A stretch of 37,647 nt of DNA. Origin: Clostridia bacterium. Its GTDB lineage: Bacteria; Bacillota; Clostridia; Christensenellales; Aristaeellaceae. The DNA lies in contig JAFXBE010000002.1 of assembly GCA_017516765.1 (NCBI GenBank), forward strand, positions 1 to 37,647, given 5' to 3'. The translations under genes and the position numbers were made by a program. Below, piece by piece: positions 1 to 6,803 of the stretch; within the stretch, counting starts at the first letter, position 1, and every line of letters starts with the position of its first letter. The notes under the pieces are model-generated. The model did not search any database. It was given only the letters and a program-made list of their open reading frames with translations, and was not told the DNA's origin.

Positions 1-270
1 CATTTCCGCAACCTCAGTCGGCGTACAGCCCACTAACCGTGGTCTGTACTTGCTTCGGTTGACGACTGCGGGTCGCTAACGCCTTTGGCGTTGTGCGCAC
101 TGCGCACGCACTTCCCTTCGTCTCCCCTGCCGGGTGTGGGCAGAGCCCACAAACCCTGCGCCGCAGCGTTTTCCCGCAAGCACAGCGAGTGCCGAAGGCG
201 CAAGATGTGCGGTTCCGATCAAAACGCATGGTTCTGTCAACAATCCGAAGCCACTCCTCGGCGACTGTTC
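1..270. other. Hairpin-rich non-coding stretch
   Basis: No gene is supported here; the reading frames have odd composition and no ribosome site. The stretch holds a run of short perfect hairpins: AACGCC/GGCGTT at 78-92, GTGCGC/GCGCAC at 93-107 and GTGGGC/GCCCAC at 136-150. It ends at a rightward terminator-like hairpin. It is probably the tail of a transcript entering from the left, or a structured intergenic repeat similar in style to the cassette behind tRNA-Val. Confidence 0.5.
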
Positions 271-313
271 CCCCCCGTTGCATAACACAGCTTATGCAGC
301 GGGGGGCTTTTCT
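271..313 (+). terminator. Rightward rho-independent terminator
   Basis: A long stem (CCCCCC at 271-276 pairs with GGGGGG at 301-306 and continues inward to about 285/292, with one G-T pair) is followed by CTTTTCTT. The T tract is on the plus strand, so it ends transcription entering from the left. It may also weakly stop the leftward phosphoesterase transcript. Confidence 0.7.
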
Positions 314-1164
314 TATTCGGGGCGTTTCAACACACAGGACATGGCGCAGGGGTGCACATCCACCCCGTTCCAGCGATAGTCGGGAATGCCCACATCCTCG
401 GGGCGCAGCCCGGCAAAATCGCTTTCCATGCCCTTGATACGGATCTCGTCCTTCTCCAGTTCCACGATCACGTGCAGAGGATCCTTGTAGAACAGGTTTT
501 CCACCCGCTCGCCCTTCGCATCCCACCAGCAGAACTGGGACGCGGAGCTGACGGTATAGTAGGGTACATTGCCCACCCATTTCAGATCGCTGCCGTGGTC
601 GTGCCCGTTCATGCACAGGCGCACATTCTTCCCGGCAAGCGCCTGCTGCAACGCCTCCTTGTTGGCGATGCCCCGGCGGGCAAAGGGGTTGACCAGACTC
701 ATGTGGGAAAAGATGACCGTTTCCTTCCCGTCGGCAAGCTGCTTACCCAGCCATTCCAGCTGTTCCCGGGGCACCAGCGGATACCGGGAGGGGATCCTCT
801 GTTTGTTGGGGAAATGGAACTCGCCCGCTTCGCTTTGCCAGTAGCAGGTATCCAGGATGATAAAACGGTATTCCCCGACCTCAAAGGCTTCGTAGGGCTT
901 TTCTTTGCCCAGAAAGCGCAGCGAATGCCCGATCTCCCACTCCTGCACATCGTGGTTGCCGATGGTGTGATGCACCGGGATGCCGCAACCGTTGATCTTT
1001 TCCACCACATGGGCATACCGCTCCGTGGGGAAGCACAGGTCGCCCAAAGACACGATAAAGTCCACCTGCTCTTCCTTGGCATGGTTCAGTATGGTCTCCA
1101 ACCGGTCTTCTCCATCGGTGCAGTCCTCCAGATGCAGGTCGCCGAATACCAGAAAACGGATCAT
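313..1164 (-). CDS. Metallophosphoesterase (calcineurin-like)
   Basis: A 283-residue predicted cytoplasmic hydrolase of the calcineurin-like metallophosphoesterase superfamily, which uses two metal ions to cleave phosphomonoesters or diesters. The motif series is complete: FGDLH near residue 8, GDLCFP near 40, GNHD near 70, FSHM near 135 and NGHDHG near 170. There is no signal peptide or membrane segment. I chose the ATG at 1164, which sits 8 bases after AGGAA; a GTG one codon upstream (1167) is possible. It is the last gene of a leftward cluster. The substrate cannot be told from sequence; cyclic nucleotide or general phosphodiesterase activity is typical for the family. Confidence 0.88.
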   Translation of the reverse strand: MIRFLVFGDLHLEDCTDGEDRLETILNHAKEEQVDFIVSLGDLCFPTERYAHVVEKINGCGIPVHHTIGNHDVQEWEIGHSLRFLGKEKPYEAFEVGEYRFIILDTCYWQSEAGEFHFPNKQRIPSRYPLVPREQLEWLGKQLADGKETVIFSHMSLVNPFARRGIANKEALQQALAGKNVRLCMNGHDHGSDLKWVGNVPYYTVSSASQFCWWDAKGERVENLFYKDPLHVIVELEKDEIRIKGMESDFAGLRPEDVGIPDYRWNGVDVHPCAMSCVLKRPE

Positions 1165-1191
1165 CACAAGCGTTCCTTTCCTTCCGTCGTT

Positions 1192-1623
1192 TTACAGCTC
1201 CACCAGCTTTTCTTCTGCCTCCATGGCAAGGCGTACCCGATTCAGGGCGGCAACGGCGGCTTCCCGGTCGGGGTAAGCGGCGATCATCTCCCAGCAGGTA
1301 AGACGGGTCTGTACAAGCAGGCATTTACCATCCACCCGCAGCCCGCCGTAGCAGCAGAGCAGCTTGTCCCTCCCCGGGCTGAGCACCTTCGTCTGCTCCC
1401 GGGGACGCACGATGGTGCCGTCCTTCAGCTGAAATTCGAAACGGGCAAGACTCTCGCCAAGGATCTCCGGCAGCGCATGCTGCACCGCATCGAAAACCGC
1501 CTCGTCCAGCCGGTCTTCCAGCAAATCGTTCACCACGGTTTCGGCGGCATTGGTCACGGCATTTTCGATCCGTTCTTCCATTTCGTCCATCCATTCATCC
1601 ATGTCAAAATCGTGATCAGACAC
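1192..1623 (-). CDS. Hypothetical acidic protein
   Basis: A 143-residue protein I do not recognise. The N-terminal third is strongly acidic and predicted helical (DMDEWMDEMEERIENA). The C-terminal half looks alpha/beta, with a KDGTIVRPREQ segment and a Cys-Cys pair. I chose the GTG at 1623 because GGGGAG lies a few bases upstream; a TTG at 1638 in the same frame would overlap that ribosome site. It lies between the phosphoesterase and the VOC gene and is probably co-transcribed with them. No function is proposed. Confidence 0.65.
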   Translation of the reverse strand: MSDHDFDMDEWMDEMEERIENAVTNAAETVVNDLLEDRLDEAVFDAVQHALPEILGESLARFEFQLKDGTIVRPREQTKVLSPGRDKLLCCYGGLRVDGKCLLVQTRLTCWEMIAAYPDREAAVAALNRVRLAMEAEEKLVEL

Positions 1624-1647
1624 TTCTTCTCCCCCCAATGATCCTCT

Positions 1648-2049
1648 TCACTTCTCCGGCACAAAATCCTCGCCCGGCATATGCTGGGGCAAAGAGAGAA
1701 ACCAGCGCACGCCGAACCGGTCCCGCAGGCAGGCCGCCCACGGGCTCCAGGGCAGCTGCTGCGGTTCCATTTCGCACTCGCCGCCGGCAACCAGCAAAGC
1801 GTACGCCTTCTCCAGCGCCGCTCGGTTATCGAAGGTGATGCCCAGCTGCACCGGATTGGCCCCCGGCGTGTGCTCCGCCTCCACCACCGAGAGAGCAGGC
1901 TCTCCATCCCGGCTCAGTTCGGAATGATAATACCCCTTTCCGTCCCGCCGGATCACATGGTAGCCCAGCTCCATTCCGAAGGCCTCGCAGTACAGCCGTA
2001 CCGCTTCCATGCTGTTCTGCACATACAGCCCAACGCCTACCACCGCCAT
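1648..2049 (-). CDS. VOC (glyoxalase/bleomycin-resistance fold) family protein
   Basis: A 133-residue protein with the paired beta-alpha-beta-beta-beta pattern of the vicinal oxygen chelate superfamily. The start GVGLYVQNSMEAVRLYCEAFGMELGY is the usual first module, and VQLGITFDN...GVRWFLSLP is the second. PhnB-like members have this length and a WSPWAACLRDRFGVRW-type C-terminus, often without a known substrate. Its ATG overlaps the stop of the upstream epimerase-like gene by one base (TGATG), which indicates translational coupling. The enzymatic role is unknown; a metal-dependent isomerase, dioxygenase or small-molecule binding role is possible. Confidence 0.8.
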   Translation of the reverse strand: MAVVGVGLYVQNSMEAVRLYCEAFGMELGYHVIRRDGKGYYHSELSRDGEPALSVVEAEHTPGANPVQLGITFDNRAALEKAYALLVAGGECEMEPQQLPWSPWAACLRDRFGVRWFLSLPQHMPGEDFVPEK

Positions 2050-2924
2050 CAGAGTACCTCCATCCGGTAGCCGCAGGCATAGCTTTCGCCCGCCTCCAGC
2101 GCAATGTGGAAGGGCTTGTCCTCGAACAGACCGGTCTCATCGGCATAGGGCGGCAGACCCTGCCAGGGCTCGATGCACAGATAGGGCGCATGCTTGCCGG
2201 GCATGGTCCATACCGCCAGCGCTTCCATATCGAAGGAAACGCGGATGCCGTGTCCATGCCGCTTGTGTACCAGATCCACGCTGCGGCTGTTCAGCCCGGC
2301 AAAAATATAGGTATCCAGCCGGTCGAAATCCTCGTAGCGCAGGGTAAGGGTGCGGCGATCCGCACCCAGATCTGCGGTTTCCTCGCCGCTGATCAGGTGG
2401 TCGGCATCGCAGAGCAGGTGACTGCCATCCTCTTCCTTTTCAAAGCGCAGCTCATAATCGGTAAACTGCTCGCCCTCGGCCATGGGGCAGGTAAAGCCCG
2501 GGTGCCCACCAATGATGAAGGGCATTTTTCGCCCGCTGCGGTTTTCCACCACATAGCGGGTCTCGAAGCCACCTTCGGTGAAGCGGTGGGTCACATGCAG
2601 CGCAAAATCGAAGGGATAGACCGCCTTGATGGTCTCGTTGGGGGTAAGGGTCAGGGTCACATAGTCCTCGCCCTTCTCGGTAAGGGTAAACAGCTCATAT
2701 TTGGCAAAGCCGTGTTTGGGCACCGCCCACTCCCTGCCCTCGATGGTGACCACACCGTTTTTGAGCAGATTGATGGTAGGAAACAACACCGGCGCGGTGC
2801 TCTTCCATACAGCAGGGTCGCCGCTCCAGATGCGCTCCACCCCGTCTTTGCTGCGAAAACGGCGCATCTCCGCGCCCAGCTCTGCGATCTCCATCACTGC
2901 ACCCCGATACTCCAAAACGATCAT
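2049..2924 (-). CDS. Aldose 1-epimerase family protein
   Basis: A 291-residue cytoplasmic protein of the galactose mutarotase-like fold, which interconverts alpha and beta anomers of aldoses. Family marks are PKHGFAK near residue 69, GGHPGF near 143 (the catalytic His region) and CIEPWQGLP near 250 with the conserved Glu. The length matches the YihR/LacX-like bacterial group. AGGAG precedes the ATG by about 8 bases. It heads the leftward cluster and overlaps the VOC gene by one base. The GH27 alpha-galactosidase nearby would release galactose, so a role in galactoside use is plausible, but the two are on opposite strands. Confidence 0.88.
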   Translation of the reverse strand: MIVLEYRGAVMEIAELGAEMRRFRSKDGVERIWSGDPAVWKSTAPVLFPTINLLKNGVVTIEGREWAVPKHGFAKYELFTLTEKGEDYVTLTLTPNETIKAVYPFDFALHVTHRFTEGGFETRYVVENRSGRKMPFIIGGHPGFTCPMAEGEQFTDYELRFEKEEDGSHLLCDADHLISGEETADLGADRRTLTLRYEDFDRLDTYIFAGLNSRSVDLVHKRHGHGIRVSFDMEALAVWTMPGKHAPYLCIEPWQGLPPYADETGLFEDKPFHIALEAGESYACGYRMEVL

Positions 2925-3081
2925 CGTCCGTATCTCCTTTCAAAGGCCGGCAGGCAAGCATATTCCTGCTTCGGTTCAAAGAATAACATTCGCTCCCAGC
3001 CGTCCGGTTTCCTGCCGGGTATAAGGCAACCATCCATGCGCATACTAACAGCGACCCATTTGAACCCAAGGAGGTAGAGCG

Positions 3082-4350
3082 ATGAATCCCTTTGAACAAC
3101 ATGCGCCCAAGCTGGAAAGCTGCCTGATGGACTGGCGGGACATGACCCCTATGAGCTACGACAAGCACACGGTGGATCCCTATACCCGCACCCGCGTGAT
3201 TCTGATGAACGGTACCGAGTTTGAAAACGTATGGTTCAGCCACCAATGGAGCCGCAACTGCAAAAACGGGGATGTACGCCGCGCGGTTGCCATGCTGCGC
3301 CGCTCGGAGCAACAGCAACAGAAGCTGATCGCTGCCCTGAAGCCCGCCGACGAGACCCTTCTGGAGCATACCATCGGCTACGAGCAGCTGGCCGTGGATC
3401 TGACCGCCCAGCTTGCCCAGCGGGAGCCGGATCCCTATGTAAAGGCCGCCCTTGATTTTGCCCTGCTGGAGGATTTTGACCATCTCTACCGCTACGCCGA
3501 TCTGCTGGAATCGGAAAACGGACAGCGGGCGGAGAGCATTGTGGGCGGGTATACGGAGATCATGCCCGGCAGACCCACCATCGCCCACCACCGCCACCCC
3601 TACGATTCCATCAAAAAGCCCATCAATGCCAAAACTGCCGATCTGAAGACCAAGCTGTGCGTGGGCATCATCACGGCGGCAGAGCAGCAGACCATGAATT
3701 TCTACATGAATGTATGCGCCGCCTACCCCAACGATGTGGGCCGCGCCCTGTACCGGGAGATCGGGCTGGTGGAGGAGCAGCATGTATCCCACTACGGCAG
3801 CCTGATGGATCCCGCCGCCACATGGCTGGAAAACCTGCTGATGCACCAGTTTACCGAATGCTATCTCTACTACAGCTGCATGGAGACCGAAACCGTACCC
3901 CAGATCCAAAAGGTATGGGAGAGGCTGTTCGAGCAGGAGCTGGCGCATCTGCACAAGGCTGCCGAGCTGCTCTACAAAGAGGAGCACAAGGAATGGCGGC
4001 AAGTGCTGGGCGACGGCTGCTTCCCCGAACCCCTTGCCCTCGGCAGCAACATTCCCTATGTGCGCAGCATCCTGCAGAACACCGTAGACCTGACCGCCTG
4101 CCGGGAAAGCTATGCCCGGGTAGGCGCACTGGAGCCGGAGACGGATTTCTTCCGTTACCAGAAGCATGTAAACCACGATATTGGCAGTGTGTCCAGCCAT
4201 ACGGTCATCGATAGCCACATCCGCCGTTTCGGCGAGGATTACCGCTTTGAAACCGCCCCCAATCCCATTCCCGCCCTGCGGGAGCGCAAGGAGGACAATG
4301 TGGAGGTGGGTCGCAAGGCCATGCACCGGGAGCCCGCGCCGGTGTTGTAA
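3082..4350 (+). CDS. Ferritin-like di-metal protein
   Basis: A 422-residue soluble protein of unknown exact function. It carries a four-helix carboxylate/His pattern typical of ferritin-like di-iron proteins: LLEDFDHLYR (E130, H134), LVEEQHVSHYG (E231/E232, H234), HQFTECYLYYS (E259) and EQELAHLHK (E286, H289). The helices are spread over a longer chain than ferritin or rubrerythrin, and no rubredoxin-type Cys4 site is seen. AAGGAGG stands 6 bases before the ATG. It is transcribed divergently from the epimerase-like gene. An oxidative-stress or oxidase/hydroxylase role is possible. The assignment rests on the motifs alone. Confidence 0.7.
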   Translation: MNPFEQHAPKLESCLMDWRDMTPMSYDKHTVDPYTRTRVILMNGTEFENVWFSHQWSRNCKNGDVRRAVAMLRRSEQQQQKLIAALKPADETLLEHTIGYEQLAVDLTAQLAQREPDPYVKAALDFALLEDFDHLYRYADLLESENGQRAESIVGGYTEIMPGRPTIAHHRHPYDSIKKPINAKTADLKTKLCVGIITAAEQQTMNFYMNVCAAYPNDVGRALYREIGLVEEQHVSHYGSLMDPAATWLENLLMHQFTECYLYYSCMETETVPQIQKVWERLFEQELAHLHKAAELLYKEEHKEWRQVLGDGCFPEPLALGSNIPYVRSILQNTVDLTACRESYARVGALEPETDFFRYQKHVNHDIGSVSSHTVIDSHIRRFGEDYRFETAPNPIPALRERKEDNVEVGRKAMHREPAPVL

Positions 4351-4394
4351 ACGCAGCATGTCAAATGAGGCATTCCCATCCCCCTTTTGCCCCC

Positions 4395-4423
4395 TTGACC
4401 CTCTGCGCCCGCCCGGCTATAAT
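4395..4423 (+). promoter_or_regulatory. Sigma-A promoter of the GH27 gene
   Basis: TTGACC at 4395-4400 and a perfect TATAAT at 4418-4423 with a 17-bp spacer, about 50 bp before the alpha-galactosidase start. Confidence 0.85.
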
Positions 4424-4474
4424 ACTGACAAACCTTACCCGAGGTACAAAGGAATACAAGGAGTGATCTATACC

Positions 4475-5725
4475 ATGCCGGCAATGTATCCCCCCATGGG
4501 CTGGAACAGCTGGGACTGCTACGGCGCAGCTGTTACCGAAGATATCGTTCGCCAGAATGCCGAATACATGGCAAAGCACCTGAAAGCCTGCGGCTGGGAA
4601 TATGTGGTTGTGGACATTGAATGGTTTCAGCCCACTGCCTCCAGCCACGAATACGAGCCCTTCTCCAACTGCACCATGGATGAATACGGACGCCTGCTGC
4701 CTGCGGTGAACCGTTTCCCCAGCGCAGCCAACGGGCGCGGCTTCGCCCCTCTGGCAGAGTATGTGCATTCTCTGGGGCTGAAGTTCGGCATCCACATCAT
4801 GCGCGGCATCCCCCGCATGGCGGCGCACCGGCATCTGCCCATTCTGGGCACGGACATCACCTGCGCCGATCTGGCAAACCCCAACTCCATCTGCGCATGG
4901 AACCCGGATATGTACGGCGTTAAGCAGAACCATCCGCTGGCGCAGAGCTACTACGACAGCATCTTCCAGCTCTATGCCCAGTGGGGCGTGGACTATGTGA
5001 AGTGCGACGATATCGCCCGGGAATACCCCCACTGCCAGCGGGAGATCGAGCTGATCTCCAATGCCAGCCGTTCCTGCGGGCGGGATATCGTTTTGAGCCT
5101 CTCCCCCGGTCCTGCCCCGCTGGAGCATGCGGAGCATCTGAAGAAGTACGCCAATCTGTGGCGCATCACCGATGATTTCTGGGACGAGTGGCGGCTGCTC
5201 AAGGGTATGTTTGAGCGTGCGGAGAAGTGGTGCATCCACGCAGCCCCCGGTCACTGGCCGGATGCGGACATGCTGCCCGTAGGCGCGCTGCGCCAGGACT
5301 ACGACCCCGAGGACTGGACGAAGTTCACCCAGGCCGAGCAGCGCACCATGATGACCCTGTGGTGCATGATGCGTTCGCCCCTGATGGTGGGCGCAGAGCT
5401 GACCAAGCTGGACGACTTTACCCTGAACCTGCTCACCAACGCCGAATTGCTGGCCATTGAGAAGGAGAGCTTCTGCGCCCACCCCCTGTGGACGCTGGAG
5501 GACAAAGCCGCATGGATCGCCCCTCGCAAGGACGGCAAGGGCGTGTATCTGGCGTTGTTCAACCTGAGCGACGAGGAAGCCATCCTTTCGCTGCCCCTTT
5601 CGGATGCGGAGCTGCCGGATGGGCTGAACGCCACCGAACTGTGGAGCGGGGAAAGCACCCCTGCCATCCGCGCGCTCTCTGCCAAGCTGCCCGCCCACGA
5701 TGCGGCTGTGTGGTATCTGCGCTAA
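4475..5725 (+). CDS. GH27 alpha-galactosidase
   Basis: A 416-residue glycoside hydrolase of family 27, a retaining enzyme that removes terminal alpha-galactose (some members act on other alpha-linked sugars). It opens with the family signature PPMGWNSWDCYG. The nucleophile is Asp178 in DYVKCDD and the acid/base is Asp234 in WRITDDFWDEW. A C-terminal beta domain follows from about residue 320. There is no signal peptide, so it acts on imported oligosaccharides such as melibiose or raffinose. I chose the ATG at 4475 behind AAGGAG; ATG 4484 is an alternative. It has its own promoter at 4395 and a terminator at 5736, so it is monocistronic. Confidence 0.92.
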   Translation: MPAMYPPMGWNSWDCYGAAVTEDIVRQNAEYMAKHLKACGWEYVVVDIEWFQPTASSHEYEPFSNCTMDEYGRLLPAVNRFPSAANGRGFAPLAEYVHSLGLKFGIHIMRGIPRMAAHRHLPILGTDITCADLANPNSICAWNPDMYGVKQNHPLAQSYYDSIFQLYAQWGVDYVKCDDIAREYPHCQREIELISNASRSCGRDIVLSLSPGPAPLEHAEHLKKYANLWRITDDFWDEWRLLKGMFERAEKWCIHAAPGHWPDADMLPVGALRQDYDPEDWTKFTQAEQRTMMTLWCMMRSPLMVGAELTKLDDFTLNLLTNAELLAIEKESFCAHPLWTLEDKAAWIAPRKDGKGVYLALFNLSDEEAILSLPLSDAELPDGLNATELWSGESTPAIRALSAKLPAHDAAVWYLR

Positions 5726-5735
5726 AAGAGAAGAC

Positions 5736-5784
5736 GGGGCTGCTGCGGAGCGATCCCGCAGCGGCCCCGCTGTATCCGTTTTTA
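5736..5784 (+). terminator. Terminator of the GH27 gene
   Basis: A GC-rich stem of about 13 bp (GGGGC at 5736 pairing with GGCCCC ending at 5768, with mismatches) followed by a GTTTTTAT tract. Confidence 0.8.
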
Positions 5785-5810
5785 TCTGTAAAGTTTTTCG
5801 TTTTCCCCTC

Positions 5811-5839
5811 TTGACATCCCCTCCCGCCTGTGATATGAT
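5811..5839 (+). promoter_or_regulatory. Promoter of tRNA-Val
   Basis: Perfect TTGACA at 5811-5816, 17-bp spacer, TATGAT at 5834-5839. The tRNA starts 31 bases after the -10 box. Confidence 0.88.
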
Positions 5840-5869
5840 AACCCATGTCGTCGAAAGGCGGTAAACAAC

Positions 5870-5945
5870 GGTGCTTTGGCTCAGTTGGTAGAGCACATCG
5901 TTCACATCGATGGGGTCACTGGTTCGAGTCCAGTAAGCACCACCA
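5870..5945 (+). tRNA. tRNA-Val (anticodon CAC)
   Basis: A complete cloverleaf can be folded by eye. The acceptor stem is GGTGCTT/AAGCACC, the D stem GCTC/GAGC, and the anticodon stem CATCG/CGATG with loop TTCACAT. The T stem is ACTGG/CCAGT with loop TTCGAGT. Discriminator A and an encoded CCA end the gene. It reads the GUG valine codon. Its last 29 bases recur at 6169-6197 and 37243-37271, so this gene is the original integration target of the locus. Confidence 0.95.
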
Positions 5946-5984
5946 AAGAAAAAGGTCATCCGCAAGGATGGCCTTTTTCTTTGG
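5943..5984 (+). terminator. Terminator of tRNA-Val (cassette copy A)
   Basis: A 19-bp stem (CCAAAGAAAAAGG with the matching CCTTTTTCTTTGG, one T-G pair) and a GCAA loop. It starts inside the CCA end of the tRNA. The same hairpin is repeated at 37017-37058. Confidence 0.8.
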
Positions 5985-6197
5985 TCATTCCTCTACCGGA
6001 GCCGGAACCAGTGTGTCCCATCGATATGCCCCCGGCACATCGATGGGGCGCGGAGCCGAAGCGCCGCCTGTGGCGGATGAAGCGAGGCGGAAGCGGGGTG
6101 AGCAAAGGAGACCGGCATGCGGCAGCGTGCCGGACGACTATTGCGAACCTGACCGAGCGCAGCGAGACCACTGGTTCGAGTCCAGTAAGCACCACCA
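5946..6197 (+). repeat. 252-bp tRNA-Val 3'-end cassette, copy A
   Basis: This 252-bp unit follows the tRNA directly and ends with a copy of the tRNA's last 29 bases (6169-6197). Copy B at 37020-37271 has the same length and differs at only four positions: C/G after CTTTGGT, A/G in GGAACC(A/G)GTG, A/G in CGAT(A/G)TGC, and G/T in AAGCG(G/T)GG. It contains the tRNA terminator, a long hairpin (CCCATCGAT.../...ATCGATGGG) and GC-rich short hairpins, and codes for nothing convincing. The CACATCGATGGGG in it also matches the tRNA anticodon arm. Confidence 0.9.
6192..6197. other. attL core (left end of the element)
   Basis: CCACCA is the longest string shared by the left junction (AGTAAGCACCACCA then TACC) and the right junction (AGTGCTCCACCA then AAG). 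Left of it is tRNA-derived DNA; right of it is element DNA. The exact crossover dinucleotide within the six bases cannot be seen. Confidence 0.75.
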
Positions 6198-6275
6198 TAC
6201 CGGAGAAATCCGAACTTGATTCCTGTAGGGAACGGGTTCGGATTTCTTCTTTATATCGACGAAATGGATATCTGA
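6198..6275 (+). pseudogene. Displaced 3' end of the recombinase gene
   Basis: Joining 37019 to 6198, as in an excised circle, continues the recombinase frame for 25 codons to a TGA at 6273-6275. The tail reads YRRNPNLIPVGNGFGF and a few more residues. In the integrated state these codons have no start and are silent. Chance openness over 25 codons is not negligible (about 0.3), so the support is moderate and comes from the match with the att geometry. Confidence 0.55.
6206..6252 (+). terminator. Terminator hairpin at the element's left end
   Basis: GAAATCCGAAC pairs with GTTCGGATTTC across a 17-base loop, followed by TTCTTTAT. It would end the recombinase transcript in the circular form, and shields the element from tRNA read-through when integrated. 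Confidence 0.7.
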
Positions 6276-6326
6276 TGGCAGGAGTGGACATTGATCAAGG
6301 AGCGATTTCTTCTCCCTAACAACAGA

Positions 6327-6353
6327 GGGGCTGTGACTCATCATCACAGCCCC
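6327..6353. terminator. Hairpin ending the leftward reductase transcript
   Basis: A perfect 10-bp stem GGGGCTGTGA/TCACAGCCCC with a 7-base loop. On the minus strand it is followed by TCTGTTGTT, a weak T tract. It lies just past the gene fragments that follow the reductase gene. Confidence 0.6.
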
Positions 6354-6369
6354 ATGCATATTTTTGCCA

Positions 6370-6492
6370 TCAAGCCTTTTTCCTGTTCACAGCAAAGGCA
6401 ATGATATCTGCAACGGCTTCCACGATCAGAGAGATGCCGGTGAAAATCCACAGATAAACCGTAGTGGCAAAGGGATTGAAGAAAATTACCAC
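6370..6492 (-). pseudogene. Fragment resembling a DUF308-type membrane protein C-terminus
   Basis: About 40 codons ending in NPFATTVYLWIFTGISLIVEA and AFAVNRKKA. This resembles the last transmembrane helix pair of small HdeD/DUF308 membrane proteins. There is no start codon of its own in a sensible context; the frame is open upstream only as the shadow of the neighbouring fragment. Probably debris from a lost gene, joined here to the LPG-synthase-like fragment. Confidence 0.4.
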
Positions 6493-6803
6493 ACCGGCCC
6501 GGCAATCAGGTGCAGATAGTAACTGAAGAATCGCCAGATGAACATGGCCATTCCAATTTGCTCTGCTGGGAAAACATCCCGGAAGAATACGAGAAATCCA
6601 ACTTCCTGTGCGCCGCTGGCTCCTGGCATCGGAAAATAGCTTGCACTCAGATGGAGCATATAAGAAATCTTCAGCAGTTCCCCGGCAGATGTCTGTTGTC
6701 CACCAAAGGCATAATAGATACACAGCAGATAATGTGGATTCAGGTTCAGCGCTATCGTAGTTTTTGCTGCCCGAAGGAACCGCTTCGGCAGGTCAGTTCT
6801 CAT
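6486..6803 (-). pseudogene. Fragment of a lysylphosphatidylglycerol synthase-like (flippase-type) membrane protein
   Basis: 105 codons with the family's hallmark pattern: GELLKISYMLHLSASYFPMPGASGAQE, then a phenylalanine-rich stretch and IGMAMFIWRFFSYYLHLIAGP. In the LPG_synthase_TM family (YbhN/AglD/MprF flippase domain) this is only the C-terminal part of a protein of some 300 residues, so the gene is truncated. An ATG at 6803 overlaps the reductase stop by 11 bases, but no clear ribosome site precedes it. I treat it as a remnant rather than a working gene. Confidence 0.65.

Noticed and set aside
2695..4359. 554-codon minus-strand frame
   Set aside because: It runs antisense to the ferritin-like gene, which has a strong ribosome site and clear motifs; the frame is open only because of GC-rich codon structure.
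4361..5965. Long minus-strand frame through the GH27 gene ending with WTRTSDPIDVNDVLYQLSQ
   Set aside because: The recognisable part is the antisense of tRNA-Val, a well-known source of false proteins; the rest is the shadow of the GH27 gene.
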